Source: a virus
Virus record (IMG/VR): IMGVR_UViG_3300021962_000156
Span: 1 to 50,751 of that record
Strand: one strand, 5' to 3'
Length of the DNA: 50,751 nt
Shown here: piece by piece, positions 30,544 to 38,516 of the stretch
How positions within the stretch are numbered: the first letter of the stretch is position 1
Layout: each line of letters opens with the position of its first letter
The notes under the pieces: generated by a model
The model's database searches: none
What the model was told of the DNA's origin: nothing
The model's input: the letters and a program-made list of their open reading frames with translations, nothing else
Translations under genes and position numbers: made by a program

Positions 30544-32826
30544 TTGCAAAAGAGCCAAAAATGATCTGATATCTTTTTTGAGTTTTTCGTTTTTAATCAG
30601 AGAAATTTGGTCTTTTATTCTTATGGCATCTTTTTTAATTTGCTCTGCCGTTCTGTATTGGACCCATTCTTCAAATTCGTTGGGGTTTATGATGCCCATT
30701 CCTTGCCAGAATCTTTTGCCCTGTTGATCTAATGTCAGATCTAAGTTCTTGATATCAACAGTCCTTGATTTTAATATTTCTCTGTATTCTTCAATTCCAA
30801 TCTTGGCCGTAGGATCTATTTCTCTTCTTTGGGCAAGTACTAAGGCGGCAGTGCCCACTGCAAAAGGACAACTCATACTTGTTCCACTAAGGAATGCATA
30901 CGAATTTGTTGGTACAGTGCTATAAATACGAACCCCCGGCGCTACGAAATCTAAATTAGGACCCGTACATGAAAAATCTGCACGCATACTATTTTCATCG
31001 ACAGCGCCAATAGAAATACATTCAGTGTATGCAGCTGGGTACAGCAACTGTTTGTTAGATCCTGCATTTCCTGCTGCTACGAAGCATGTAACATTTTTGG
31101 AATTCGCATAATTAATTGCCTCTTTGAGTTTGTCCACAGGATTTCGAGTGCCCAGACTCATGGTAATTATGTCCGCTCCGTTATCTACAGCATGATATAC
31201 TGCCTGAGCTACGTGATCTATAGATCCAGTGCCGAATGAATTTAAGACCTTTAGTGGCATGATTTTAGTTTTTGGCGCTATGCCAACCACGCCTTCTTGA
31301 TTATGGCAAGCAGCTATTATGCCACTTACATGCGTGTTAGAAACAAAATGGCCATTTGCAATATAATTATGATAATCTTTTACAGTAAAATCATAAAACC
31401 ATCCTGAATATTTTATTCTTTCTATGGACTTTACTTTGCGTGATTTCCTTTGTCCCTCTACTTTTCTTCGAGATCTTTCTTGTTTTTTTGGATGTGCAAG
31501 GTGTTTTGATATACAACTTGTGACTGCCGAAAAACGAATTTGATAAACAGGATGTTTGCTAGTTATTTTTCTTTTTCTATTATCGTAAATTGGCTTAGTA
31601 AAACATGCTGATAGTCCTATTGAATTTAGTAGTGATGTTAATTTTTGCGCAAAATCTAACGATGCCGTAGTAATTCTATTTGCGATGTTGTTTTTGGAAA
31701 CGCATCCATCACCATCGATTACACCGGCTAAAAAAGCCTCGATAAGATTTCTAGGCGCTCTGCCAACCCAAGATGGCAAGGTCTGAATAAGACTTTTTCT
31801 GCCCATGGATACGCCGAGAGACAAAAGCAAATTAACTGCTTTGGAACCATAAACTAGTATTCTTTTGTCTTCTAACTTGTAAGACCAACCGTTTGTTTCA
31901 CTTATGCGTGCAACTTTTTGTAAAATTTCTGAAGTACAAGAAGAAACTTCAAACCTGTTGGATCCTACCTGCATGTGTCCATCAGTCAATACTATTCCAC
32001 AAAGATAAGATAAGTCTTCATTTATTTGAACTTCTTCTGAATAAGTATTCCAAATCATTTTTTGACATTTTTTGCATTTAGACGGTTTGTCACCGGTCCA
32101 ATACTTAGGCCTATGAGCACAATTGCCGCAAACATATCTTTGTGGCATGATGACCGATATGTCATCATTTAGCTGTTGTCCATTACCATATATAAAAAAG
32201 TCTTCGGTCGTTACTTCATCTGCACGCTTTCTTATTACATCATACAAATTATGGTGTCTGTTTTTTAGCAAATAAACAGGATGCCATGGCGTTAATCGAT
32301 ATTCAATACCGCCTGCTAATGTTATTTTGACTATTTCCGTATCAATAAAAAGTTTTTGTATAGATTCTATTTCACTCTTTACTGTTTTTTGACTATTTGT
32401 GTCATAGGAAAATGTGCTTAAGTTTTTAGTCGGTTTTACAAAATATTTGCCATCATTATGATCGATCTGTTTTTCATCTTCTTCAATTGAATCATAAAGT
32501 TCTTCTATTGTTTGAATGCCATTTATATTTGTTTGAATCAAACAATCCGGGCTTACACACCCATGACAACCAGCGTCTGTGGGTGGCAAATTTGGTTCTA
32601 CAAAATTTTTGCCATCAACTAAGTTAGGCGCTAAATCAATATGGGTTAAGTCACATCCAGAATCGATTACGGCTACTGTGACCCCTTCTCCCTGAGTCAA
32701 TTTCCATACTTCATCAAGCTTAAAACTTGAAATATGCCATCCTATATATTGAGAAGAAGACTGTAGAGTAAAAATGTCCTCTTGGATGTATGGTAATAAA
32801 AAACACTGTTCATCTTGTGAGCTCAT
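30535..32826 (-). CDS. Subtilisin-family (S8) protease carrying an intein
   Basis: The protease is made of residues 1-89 and 498-763 once the intein is removed (355 residues). Catalytic residues are D55 (VAVIDSGCD), H88 and S650 (SGTSMSCP); the oxyanion Asn is N587 in AAGNAG. The sequence around the His reads H-G then, after the intein, T-H-V-S-G, so splicing restores the HGTHVSG motif. There is no clear signal peptide or long propeptide, so it may be a virion or cytoplasmic maturation protease. A TATAAATA box stands four bases before the ATG and there is no Shine-Dalgarno. It converges on the McsA-like gene, overlapping its stop. Confidence 0.88.
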   Translation of the reverse strand: MSSQDEQCFLLPYIQEDIFTLQSSSQYIGWHISSFKLDEVWKLTQGEGVTVAVIDSGCDLTHIDLAPNLVDGKNFVEPNLPPTDAGCHGCVSPDCLIQTNINGIQTIEELYDSIEEDEKQIDHNDGKYFVKPTKNLSTFSYDTNSQKTVKSEIESIQKLFIDTEIVKITLAGGIEYRLTPWHPVYLLKNRHHNLYDVIRKRADEVTTEDFFIYGNGQQLNDDISVIMPQRYVCGNCAHRPKYWTGDKPSKCKKCQKMIWNTYSEEVQINEDLSYLCGIVLTDGHMQVGSNRFEVSSCTSEILQKVARISETNGWSYKLEDKRILVYGSKAVNLLLSLGVSMGRKSLIQTLPSWVGRAPRNLIEAFLAGVIDGDGCVSKNNIANRITTASLDFAQKLTSLLNSIGLSACFTKPIYDNRKRKITSKHPVYQIRFSAVTSCISKHLAHPKKQERSRRKVEGQRKSRKVKSIERIKYSGWFYDFTVKDYHNYIANGHFVSNTHVSGIIAACHNQEGVVGIAPKTKIMPLKVLNSFGTGSIDHVAQAVYHAVDNGADIITMSLGTRNPVDKLKEAINYANSKNVTCFVAAGNAGSNKQLLYPAAYTECISIGAVDENSMRADFSCTGPNLDFVAPGVRIYSTVPTNSYAFLSGTSMSCPFAVGTAALVLAQRREIDPTAKIGIEEYREILKSRTVDIKNLDLTLDQQGKRFWQGMGIINPNEFEEWVQYRTAEQIKKDAIRIKDQISLIKNEKLKKDIRSFLALLQSE
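31336..32559 (-). other. LAGLIDADG intein inside the subtilase His motif
   Basis: The intein runs from C90 to N497 (408 residues), with Thr498 as the +1 residue. Block A is C-V-S-P-D-C-L-I; block B has T179-x2-H182 in GIEYRLTPWHPV; block F/G reads FYDFTVKDYHNYIAN and ends F-V-S-N. The penultimate residue is Ser rather than the usual His. Two LAGLIDADG motifs, YLCGIVLTDGH near 274-284 and FLAGVIDGDG near 365-374, indicate a DOD-type homing endonuclease, and C-x2-C pairs at 233/236 and 251/254 suggest a zinc finger. The insertion site is the active-site His motif of the protease. Confidence 0.9.
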
Positions 32827-32830
32827 TACT

Positions 32831-32838
32831 TATTTATA
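32831..32838 (-). promoter_or_regulatory. Exact T4-late box TATAAATA before the subtilase
   Basis: The leftward strand reads TATAAATA, four bases, ATG. With T4-like geometry, transcription would start at or next to the A of the ATG, giving a leaderless mRNA. No ribosome site is present. The facing + strand gene starts only 30 bases away. Confidence 0.6.
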
Positions 32839-32856
32839 TGATAAAGGTATAAAAAA

Positions 32857-33396
32857 ATGTCAAATGTATATACAGAGCTTAATGTTGGTTCGGGCGGTTC
32901 GAACATGGATGAAACTGGGATTACATATCCCGATGCGCCAGTTTTAAGACGCAGAACAAGGATAGTACTCGCAGGAAGTGGACTAAACGAACTAGTTGAA
33001 GTCAAAAATACAGCATTGTCAGCTGCTGAGTATGGTTTGATAACTAAAAATTTACCTTTTGTAGCAGCAGAACCAGTGACACAATATAATTTGGTAAGCT
33101 CAGTAGCTTATAATACGGAAACCACAATAGCCACTTATACGGTACCAGCTGGTAAAACACTTGCATTTACAGGCGCTATAGGTCATGGAGATTTACCAGC
33201 GGTATATAGGATTTATGTTGGAGCTACATGTAAGTTTTCATATCGGACAGTATCGTCTAGTCCATCCATTAATCAAATATTTGAAAATCCTCCTTTCACT
33301 GCAAGCGCAGCATCCGTGGTTACTATTAAGGCCACGCATTTTTTCAATGGGACTTCAGGAGAATTTGAAGCAACGATATTTGGATACACATATTGA
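32857..33396 (+). CDS. Small virion-type beta protein
   Basis: The 179-residue chain starts with a YTELNVGSGGSNMDETGIT stretch, carries PDAPVLRRRTRIVLAGSGL in the first third and then a beta-sandwich-like half (TTIATYTVPAGKTLAFTGAIG, KFSYRTVSSSPSINQIFEN, SVVTIKATHFFNGTSGEFEAT). This second half resembles the domain of many phage decoration or tail proteins. AAAGG lies about ten bases before the ATG. It overlaps the next gene (TGATG), so the two are coupled. Structural role is inferred from fold pattern and neighbours. Confidence 0.65.
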   Translation: MSNVYTELNVGSGGSNMDETGITYPDAPVLRRRTRIVLAGSGLNELVEVKNTALSAAEYGLITKNLPFVAAEPVTQYNLVSSVAYNTETTIATYTVPAGKTLAFTGAIGHGDLPAVYRIYVGATCKFSYRTVSSSPSINQIFENPPFTASAASVVTIKATHFFNGTSGEFEATIFGYTY

Positions 33397-33869
33397 TGAA
33401 TATTCAAGATTTCTCAGAGTGGTTTGACTCTTTAGATGATATAGAAATAATTGAAATCGTAGATAATAAGATTTTATTTGATTGTGTATCACAAGATCTA
33501 GTTGTTAAAATTACTAAAATATCAGAAAAAACAGAAAATACTCTCGCCTTGCACAGTCTTGGAGATAAAATTTGCATGTGTTTGCATGCTCAGAACCTTG
33601 AGAATTTTTATAAAGCATGGAATTTCGAATCTAAAAAAGGCATACCGGATCTTTCATGGGTGACTTGTAAACAAATGGCTGATGAATTAAAAAGCAGGTC
33701 TAATATAACTTTTGCTTTGCTTTGGATTGAAGAGAAGGGTTCTGAAAATATTTCTTTAGAGGCTAGCGGCAATCCCACTACCTTGTGTGGTCTTTTATCC
33801 AGAGGATTAAACATGGCCATACAATTTGCTGATAAAAATCTTCATTTTCATCAGAACGAAGATCAATAA
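33396..33869 (+). CDS. Protein with W-motif N-terminus, unknown function
   Basis: The ATG overlaps the upstream stop; the frame is open one codon earlier (TTG) but the overlap favours ATG. The start MNIQDFSEWFDSLDD carries the F-x-x-W-(L/F) pattern of the putative capsid-targeted set, although no E follows at the usual place. The rest is alpha/beta with no motif I know (LALHSLGDKICMCLHAQN, SWVTCKQMADELKSRSNI, GLLSRGLNMAIQFADKN). It is the second gene of a coupled pair. Confidence 0.6.
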   Translation: MNIQDFSEWFDSLDDIEIIEIVDNKILFDCVSQDLVVKITKISEKTENTLALHSLGDKICMCLHAQNLENFYKAWNFESKKGIPDLSWVTCKQMADELKSRSNITFALLWIEEKGSENISLEASGNPTTLCGLLSRGLNMAIQFADKNLHFHQNEDQ

Positions 33870-33947
33870 TAGAACCTTATTTTTCCTTTTTTATAATATA
33901 TAAAACTATGGAAATGGATTTTTTTATTTTTACACCAAGAGGTACAA

Positions 33948-34418
33948 ATGGGCGATATAAAAACTGGTCTGCCTATTTCAATTACAGACGCTAATTACAA
34001 TGGTACGACAAATACGAGGAAAGCTTCTGTTTCAGCTACAGGGGCTCTTAAAGTTACAGTTGAAGAGTCGCTTTCCGGTGCAGTATGTGCATCAGGATCC
34101 TATGTCGGAGTTGCATCTGGTAACACTGAAATAGCTTGCCAATATACTGTGGGAGCATCTCAAACATTTAATTTAAAATCTATTGTAGCGTCTGCCAGCG
34201 CTGGCCCTTGCAAAGTAATTGTAGATTACACTGATGGTTCTGTTGTCGTTGACACTTTGGCCACAGGATTTTTCTCAAGTGTGAGTCCAACTGTCCAGAT
34301 TAATTTTCCAGCTACTTTTGAACTACAAGCAAACTACGTTGTAAGAGTAAGAATCCGTAACAACGCCGTGGCTGCCCAAGATGTGTATGCATCTATTATG
34401 GGTCAAATCCAGTCGTAA
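33948..34418 (+). CDS. Small virion-type protein (decoration or tail)
   Basis: The N-terminal segment (MGDIKTGLPISITDANYNG) and the following ATGALKVTVEES are like the linker found in small phage virion proteins. Residues 50-156 form beta strands: ASGSYVGVASGNTEIACQYT, SASAGPCKVIVDYTD, QINFPATFELQANYVVRVRI and ending DVYASIMGQIQS. The protein at 18660 has a related layout. AAGAGGT precedes the ATG and a hairpin terminator follows, so it is a one-gene unit. No enzymatic motif. Confidence 0.65.
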   Translation: MGDIKTGLPISITDANYNGTTNTRKASVSATGALKVTVEESLSGAVCASGSYVGVASGNTEIACQYTVGASQTFNLKSIVASASAGPCKVIVDYTDGSVVVDTLATGFFSSVSPTVQINFPATFELQANYVVRVRIRNNAVAAQDVYASIMGQIQS

Positions 34419-34424
34419 TCAATA

Positions 34425-34451
34425 AAGTTAGCCTAAATGCTAAACTTTTTT
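34425..34451 (+). terminator. Intrinsic terminator with one bulge
   Basis: AAGTTAGC pairs with GCTAAACTT, with one unpaired A, around a six-base loop, and a T run follows. It sits directly after the virion protein gene and just before the GATAAATA box of the next gene. Confidence 0.65.
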
Positions 34452-34459
34452 GATAAATA
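34452..34459 (+). promoter_or_regulatory. T4-late-like box GATAAATA
   Basis: GATAAATA lies seven bases before the next ATG and overlaps the end of the terminator T run, so the terminator-promoter junction is compact. The downstream gene has no Shine-Dalgarno. Spacing is three bases longer than in the four-base cases. Confidence 0.45.
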
Positions 34460-34466
34460 ATCATAC

Positions 34467-35378
34467 ATGTTAATCACACAGTATATCCTGAATATTGATT
34501 TCCAAGCCTTAAAATATGTAGGTTCTGGTACGATATTGGTATACGGATCAGCACCATCAGCACAGATATTTTATGGTAATTATTCACAACAATTTTTTGT
34601 TGGTGAATATGTTTATGACCAGAACCATACAGTTTGGCAGATTACAAGTATAACTGGTGATGCTACTAATCCTGTTTATAATGCAACTGCGAATGGGGAA
34701 ACAAAATCATTTAGCGGAAGTGAACTTACAAAATTTAACCAAGCGAGTCGGTATTTTAATAATCAGTATGATAATCAAATATTGTCATACGAAGAAACAA
34801 TACAGAAAATAGATTCAATAGTTCCTCCACCTGATGTGTATAACACCGGAGAAATTCTATCTGATTTTTCAGTTGGTGAATTTGTTTATGATCAAAATCA
34901 TAAAATATGGCAAATTGTAAGTATTGTAAAAGATGTTAACAGTATAGTGTATAATGTTGTATCGCAAAATCAAACAAATTCTTTTTCATATAACGAAATA
35001 TTCAAACTAAATGAAGAATATAAATTTAATGATCAATATGATGCAAAAATAATTTCATTCGAAGAAACAATACAAAAAATAGATTCAATAACACCTCCTC
35101 CCGATGTATACAATGAAGGTAAAGTTATTCCTAAATTTCAGGTTGGAGAATATGTCATTGACATCACAAATATAATATGGATAGTTTTGAACATAGAGAA
35201 CGATGTAACAAATATTTTTTACACTATTTACAACCAAAATGGAGCTAAGATTGTCGCAGAAAGTGACCTGTATAAACTTAACGAAGCATATAAAATCATG
35301 GGAGTCGTGTATGATCAACAAATTGAGGAATACCAGCTTTTGTTGAATCAAATCAATCAAAAAATAATAAATTTCTAG
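34467..35378 (+). CDS. Protein of three 90-residue repeats, unknown function
   Basis: Residues about 35-300 contain three units of about 90 residues built as F-x-V-G-E-(Y/F)-V-Y-D-Q-N-H, W-Q-I-x-S-I, a strand, then Y-D-x-x-I-x-S-(Y/F)-E-E-T-I-Q-K-I-D-S-I-x-P-P-P-D-V-Y-N. The first half of each unit looks like a small SH3/KOW-type barrel and the second half like a helix. The third unit has diverged most. The N-terminus contains YVGSGTILVYG, closely matching the next gene's YVGSGTIVING. A repetitive structural or tail-associated protein is the best guess. Confidence 0.68.
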   Translation: MLITQYILNIDFQALKYVGSGTILVYGSAPSAQIFYGNYSQQFFVGEYVYDQNHTVWQITSITGDATNPVYNATANGETKSFSGSELTKFNQASRYFNNQYDNQILSYEETIQKIDSIVPPPDVYNTGEILSDFSVGEFVYDQNHKIWQIVSIVKDVNSIVYNVVSQNQTNSFSYNEIFKLNEEYKFNDQYDAKIISFEETIQKIDSITPPPDVYNEGKVIPKFQVGEYVIDITNIIWIVLNIENDVTNIFYTIYNQNGAKIVAESDLYKLNEAYKIMGVVYDQQIEEYQLLLNQINQKIINF

Positions 35379-35388
35379 GAGTAAAATT

Positions 35389-35742
35389 ATGCCATCATAC
35401 GTAGGTTCTGGAACAATAGTAATAAATGGATGTACTGTTTACAACATGTTGAAAACACTTGTTTACAAGTATTTGCCCGGAGACGTGCTTTTTTTAAAAT
35501 ACAAAGCACAAAAAGGTAAGCTTGAAAAAATATGCATCAAAGAAGTAAAAATTGTTTCAAATTATGAAATTTACGGATCCACAGTTTTTATGTATAAGGA
35601 TACACTTAATGCTCTTTATGGAGTTGATGATTTGGTTAACGAATATCAAGCATTACAGTTGGCAAAGTCTTATTACGAAAAGCAAATACTACTTACAGCG
35701 GCAGCAAAAAACTCTTGCAATGTAGTGCCGCAATTATATTAA
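35389..35742 (+). CDS. 117-residue protein sharing the VGSGTI start
   Basis: The chain starts MPSYVGSGTIVINGCTV, which resembles residues 17-28 of the previous protein, so one may derive from the other by partial duplication. After this come GDVLFLKYKAQKGKLEKICIKE (SH3-like) and a helix, DLVNEYQALQLAKSYYEKQ, the same layout as one 90-residue unit upstream. AGGAG precedes the ATG. It is probably the third part of one structural module. It converges on the GT9-like gene, overlapping nine bases. Confidence 0.65.
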   Translation: MPSYVGSGTIVINGCTVYNMLKTLVYKYLPGDVLFLKYKAQKGKLEKICIKEVKIVSNYEIYGSTVFMYKDTLNALYGVDDLVNEYQALQLAKSYYEKQILLTAAAKNSCNVVPQLY

Positions 35743-36780
35743 AATTTGAGATATTATTTCTTCTGGCTTGGTTAATCGCATGCTAGGCCAAAAATCTTCA
35801 TTTAGAAAAATATAATCAGATGGATCAACACCAAATGGTAACCAATCATTATTTGATCTATTTGGTATGACTTTTGTTGGTATGCCAGCCAAGCAAGTAT
35901 ATGTTTTTAGCCAAGTGTCTACAGATATGACCTCAGAAGCAGAATTTATAAGTTGTAAAAAGTCGTGAAATTTAAGTGGATTTATTTTTTGATTTTTTTC
36001 AACTAATTTATCTGCTGTGATCCAAAAATGATTTTCGTGATTTATTTTTGTATAAAAATTGTAATCCTTGTCAGCGCCAGTCGAGATTACATGATAATTA
36101 TGTTTTAAATAATAATTTACAATTCCGGTGTATTCATCATCGCTAAGAAACTTCTGTTTGTGTTGAGACCTGAAGGATCCTGACGGGCTTATAAGCATGG
36201 TTTTTTTGGATTTAAACTCTTGTACAACACCTACGTCATTAAGCCATGAAGTCGATCTTACCATTCTATTCTTGTAGATTTCTGTATTTAAAGACCAGTC
36301 TGTAAAGTATAAGCCCTGCGCCAAATGAGCAGAGTTTTTTAATCGACCAGTGCCTTTAAGATAATCAACTACATGATTTGCTGTTTTTGACCCCATAATA
36401 TTAGGATGGATATAAGAATGTACTTTAAAATGATTCAGAAAATGCTTGCCGAATTCAGCAGCATTGTTGTTTGCAAAAAAAATTAATTTGGCACTCACGT
36501 CCTTATAACATTCTGCAAGTACTAAAATTAAATCTCCGACACCACCGAAAACAACATAAATATTACCATGATTACCTGCAAAATGCTGGATTCTTTCAAG
36601 TATTGTTTGATCTTGCTTGTTTTGAATTCGACTTAATATAGGATTAGTTTTCGGCGTTGGAGGTCTTTTGTTATTGCATAATTTTGTTTTATTGCCGATT
36701 TGTTTGTTAAGATCAGCAATATTCATCGTCTTTCTAGTCAAAGAAGCCTGAATAATTTGTTTATGATTACCATCTTGCAT
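35734..36780 (-). CDS. GT9-like glycosyltransferase
   Basis: A GT-B heptosyltransferase-like pattern: VVFGGVGDLILVLAE with the glycine loop at residues 79-83, a TMLISPSGSFRSQHKQKF segment and, near residue 290, SEVISVDTWLKTYTCLAGIP, the donor-binding stretch with conserved VDT. The first 60 residues are basic and low complexity. No signal or membrane segment. The ATG overlaps the upstream stop (TAATG). Along with the TPR-GT and UDP-galactopyranose mutase genes it suggests the phage alters glycans. ADP-heptose use cannot be shown. Confidence 0.7.
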   Translation of the reverse strand: MQDGNHKQIIQASLTRKTMNIADLNKQIGNKTKLCNNKRPPTPKTNPILSRIQNKQDQTILERIQHFAGNHGNIYVVFGGVGDLILVLAECYKDVSAKLIFFANNNAAEFGKHFLNHFKVHSYIHPNIMGSKTANHVVDYLKGTGRLKNSAHLAQGLYFTDWSLNTEIYKNRMVRSTSWLNDVGVVQEFKSKKTMLISPSGSFRSQHKQKFLSDDEYTGIVNYYLKHNYHVISTGADKDYNFYTKINHENHFWITADKLVEKNQKINPLKFHDFLQLINSASEVISVDTWLKTYTCLAGIPTKVIPNRSNNDWLPFGVDPSDYIFLNEDFWPSMRLTKPEEIISQILI

Positions 36781-37103
36781 TAAACAAAATCCTCGTAATC
36801 ACTTGTTTTAACAAGTTTTCTTTTTTTAGATAATTTGTTTCCTATATTGTCTTTCTCTTCTTCCATGTATTTTTGTAAATATTTTTCAATTCGAGAGTAC
36901 CAAGATGTAACTTTATGTTGCGGGACATTAAAAAGTTTTGCTAGAGCTTCAGGATTGTTCAACAAAGAAATAAAATTTTGCCAAAATTCTGGATTTGCAA
37001 GAAAACCTTGTCTAATTGCATCCACAGCCAAGGAATCCTCGATTTGTTTGGAGGATTCCTTGAATGCATGCATATTTTCAAAAAGTTTTCCGAAACTACT
37101 CAT
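36780..37103 (-). CDS. Small helical protein of unknown function
   Basis: The 107-residue chain is almost all helix: MSSFGKLFENMHAFKESSK, FLANPEFWQNFISLLNNPE, HKVTSWYSRIEKYLQKYMEE, and a basic tail (KKRKLVKTSDYEDFV). The middle NNPEALAKLFNVPQHKVTSW could be a helix-turn-helix, so a regulatory or DNA-binding role is possible. No family is recognised. The ATG follows the upstream stop by one base and its own stop overlaps the GT9-like start, so all three are coupled. Confidence 0.62.
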   Translation of the reverse strand: MSSFGKLFENMHAFKESSKQIEDSLAVDAIRQGFLANPEFWQNFISLLNNPEALAKLFNVPQHKVTSWYSRIEKYLQKYMEEEKDNIGNKLSKKRKLVKTSDYEDFV

Positions 37104-37104
37104 G

Positions 37105-37437
37105 TTATGACCAATCTATAGAAACAACTTCTAATGTATCAGTAGCCAAGCCCGAAGCAAAAGTATTCTTTATATAGTAGGCATTCAAACCATACGCAAC
37201 AAAAGTATCGTTATTTTTCAAATTATTAAAATTACCACCAACTGTATATCCTTGTTGTTGGTTACCGTGAGCAATAGTAGGGAATGATGCGCTACGAGTT
37301 GTTATTTGGGAAGTAGACTCGGTTACAGTCTCATTGCCGACTAGTGTTGTGTTATAAGGGGGTAAATCGCTCGTTAAAGCTGGGTCTCTATTTGTTATAT
37401 TTACTCTAAATGTAATTGCCGGTTTAGGATTTGCCAT
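37105..37437 (-). CDS. Small beta-rich virion-type protein
   Basis: The internal ATG at 37437 is chosen: GGAGG stands five bases before it, whereas the longest frame overlaps the neighbouring gene. The 110-residue protein is beta-rich, ITFRVNITNRDPALTSDLP, then a Ser/Thr/Gln-rich middle and FVAYGLNAYYIKNTFASGL, ending in STL-like VVSIDWS. It looks like a small fibre or decoration protein. AATAAATA-like sequence precedes the ribosome site. Confidence 0.62.
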   Translation of the reverse strand: MANPKPAITFRVNITNRDPALTSDLPPYNTTLVGNETVTESTSQITTRSASFPTIAHGNQQQGYTVGGNFNNLKNNDTFVAYGLNAYYIKNTFASGLATDTLEVVSIDWS

Positions 37438-37450
37438 GTCAACCTCCATA

Positions 37451-37642
37451 TTATTTATTAATTTTGTGACATCTTTTTTTTCTGAAATTACAGTCCGCTT
37501 TATCACCACTCATTTGCACATCTGCTTCTTTTTCAACTCTAGCGCTTTTCACTCTAGTCTGCAAATACACATCATTAGCATAATTAGTGTTTACAATCTG
37601 GCCATAATATGATTCTTTTAGCCATTCCGAAAATTTTATCAT
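37451..37642 (-). CDS. 63-residue protein with capsid-targeting-like start
   Basis: It starts MIKFSEWLKESYYG, ten residues to E10 and one of the clearest matches to the shared pattern; cleavage after LKE would release a basic 53-residue peptide rich in K, R and D. The stop is preceded by CNFRKKRCHKINK. CATAAATA plus four bases lies directly before the ATG and there is no Shine-Dalgarno. This makes it a good example of a leaderless late gene for a packaged peptide. Confidence 0.65.
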   Translation of the reverse strand: MIKFSEWLKESYYGQIVNTNYANDVYLQTRVKSARVEKEADVQMSGDKADCNFRKKRCHKINK

Positions 37643-37646
37643 ATTA

Positions 37647-37654
37647 TATTTATG
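37647..37654 (-). promoter_or_regulatory. T4-late-like box CATAAATA, four bases from ATG
   Basis: Leftward sequence is CATAAATA, TAAT, ATG. The box sits on the 3' end of the next leftward gene, overlapping its stop region. No ribosome site is seen between box and ATG. Confidence 0.55.
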
Positions 37655-38300
37655 AAATATATTCGTTAATATTAAGATTTTTAGTCCAAATATATTTTGT
37701 TGATTCTTTTTTATAACCTAAATTTGAAAGACCCATTTGCTTAAGTTTTTTATATGGAATTTTTTCTTCACTTACAAATAAAACTACCGGACTTTCTTTG
37801 ATTTGATTTATTATATCATGATACTTGTCATCAAAACTCGGAATTACTATTACGGTATCGGCATGATCAAAAGTACGTGCGGTTTTTGATAAATCTTCGG
37901 AAATCACAAAAACATTTTGAAGCCTTTGTGATAATAATTCTATTTTTTTAAGAAAAGACTTTAACTGTAATTGCGTTTTAATACGCATACTAATTAATCG
38001 TTTAAATATTGAGTTTAGATTTTCCTGATTATCATATATTTTTTGCAAAATGTTTTTGCGTGTGTACTGCGATGCGACAAACTTATAATTATCACGAACT
38101 TTTCTAAGAAAATCACCATAATCTGTGTCAGTTGCACAAATTACTTCCCTTGAATTTTGATTTCTCATGCCCAATATTAATGAGCTTCCGTCAGAAAATT
38201 CTAAGTAATCAGAAGAGCTTAAAATGTTATGCAGAATTTTCTCTAGGCTTTTATTTGCTTGAAAATTTTTATAATCTTTACTAGAAAAAACTTTAATCAT
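37650..38300 (-). CDS. 216-residue protein of unknown function
   Basis: I do not recognise a family. The N-terminal part is alpha/beta with SDGSSLILGMRNQNSREVI and an ATDTDYGDFLRKVRDNY helix; the middle is two charged helices (RIKTQLQLKSFLKKIELLSQ); the last 70 residues contain a second small domain with HADTVIVIPSFDDKYHDII and VVLFVSEEKIPYKKLKQMG, like a Rossmann-type strand-helix repeat. AGAGGAAGT precedes the ATG, which overlaps the stop of the zinc protein upstream by four bases. Confidence 0.62.
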   Translation of the reverse strand: MIKVFSSKDYKNFQANKSLEKILHNILSSSDYLEFSDGSSLILGMRNQNSREVICATDTDYGDFLRKVRDNYKFVASQYTRKNILQKIYDNQENLNSIFKRLISMRIKTQLQLKSFLKKIELLSQRLQNVFVISEDLSKTARTFDHADTVIVIPSFDDKYHDIINQIKESPVVLFVSEEKIPYKKLKQMGLSNLGYKKESTKYIWTKNLNINEYIS

Positions 38301-38500
38301 ACTTCCTCTGGATCATGTATGGTTTTTTGACACTTTTCACAAGTTACTTTATATTCTCCAAAGCCACGTGTTGACCCTTGCCAAAAATACGCACCTTCAA
38401 GATCTAAAGTATCCATGCATTCAGTACAAAAACATTGCATCTTCCTGACATCCTCTGGTATCTCCATGTCTAAATAAAAATAACAATCTAATGATGGCAT
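38297..38500 (-). CDS. Small two-CxxC zinc-ribbon protein
   Basis: Two Cys pairs, F-C-T-E-C-M in the middle and V-T-C-E-K-C-Q-K near the end, about 28 residues apart, form a zinc ribbon in 67 residues. It has no Shine-Dalgarno and faces the secreted protease gene across a 16-base AT-rich gap. A nucleic-acid or protein-binding adaptor is possible. Its stop overlaps the start of the downstream leftward gene. Confidence 0.65.
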   Translation of the reverse strand: MPSLDCYFYLDMEIPEDVRKMQCFCTECMDTLDLEGAYFWQGSTRGFGEYKVTCEKCQKTIHDPEEV

Positions 38501-38516
38501 AGATATAATAAAGTTA

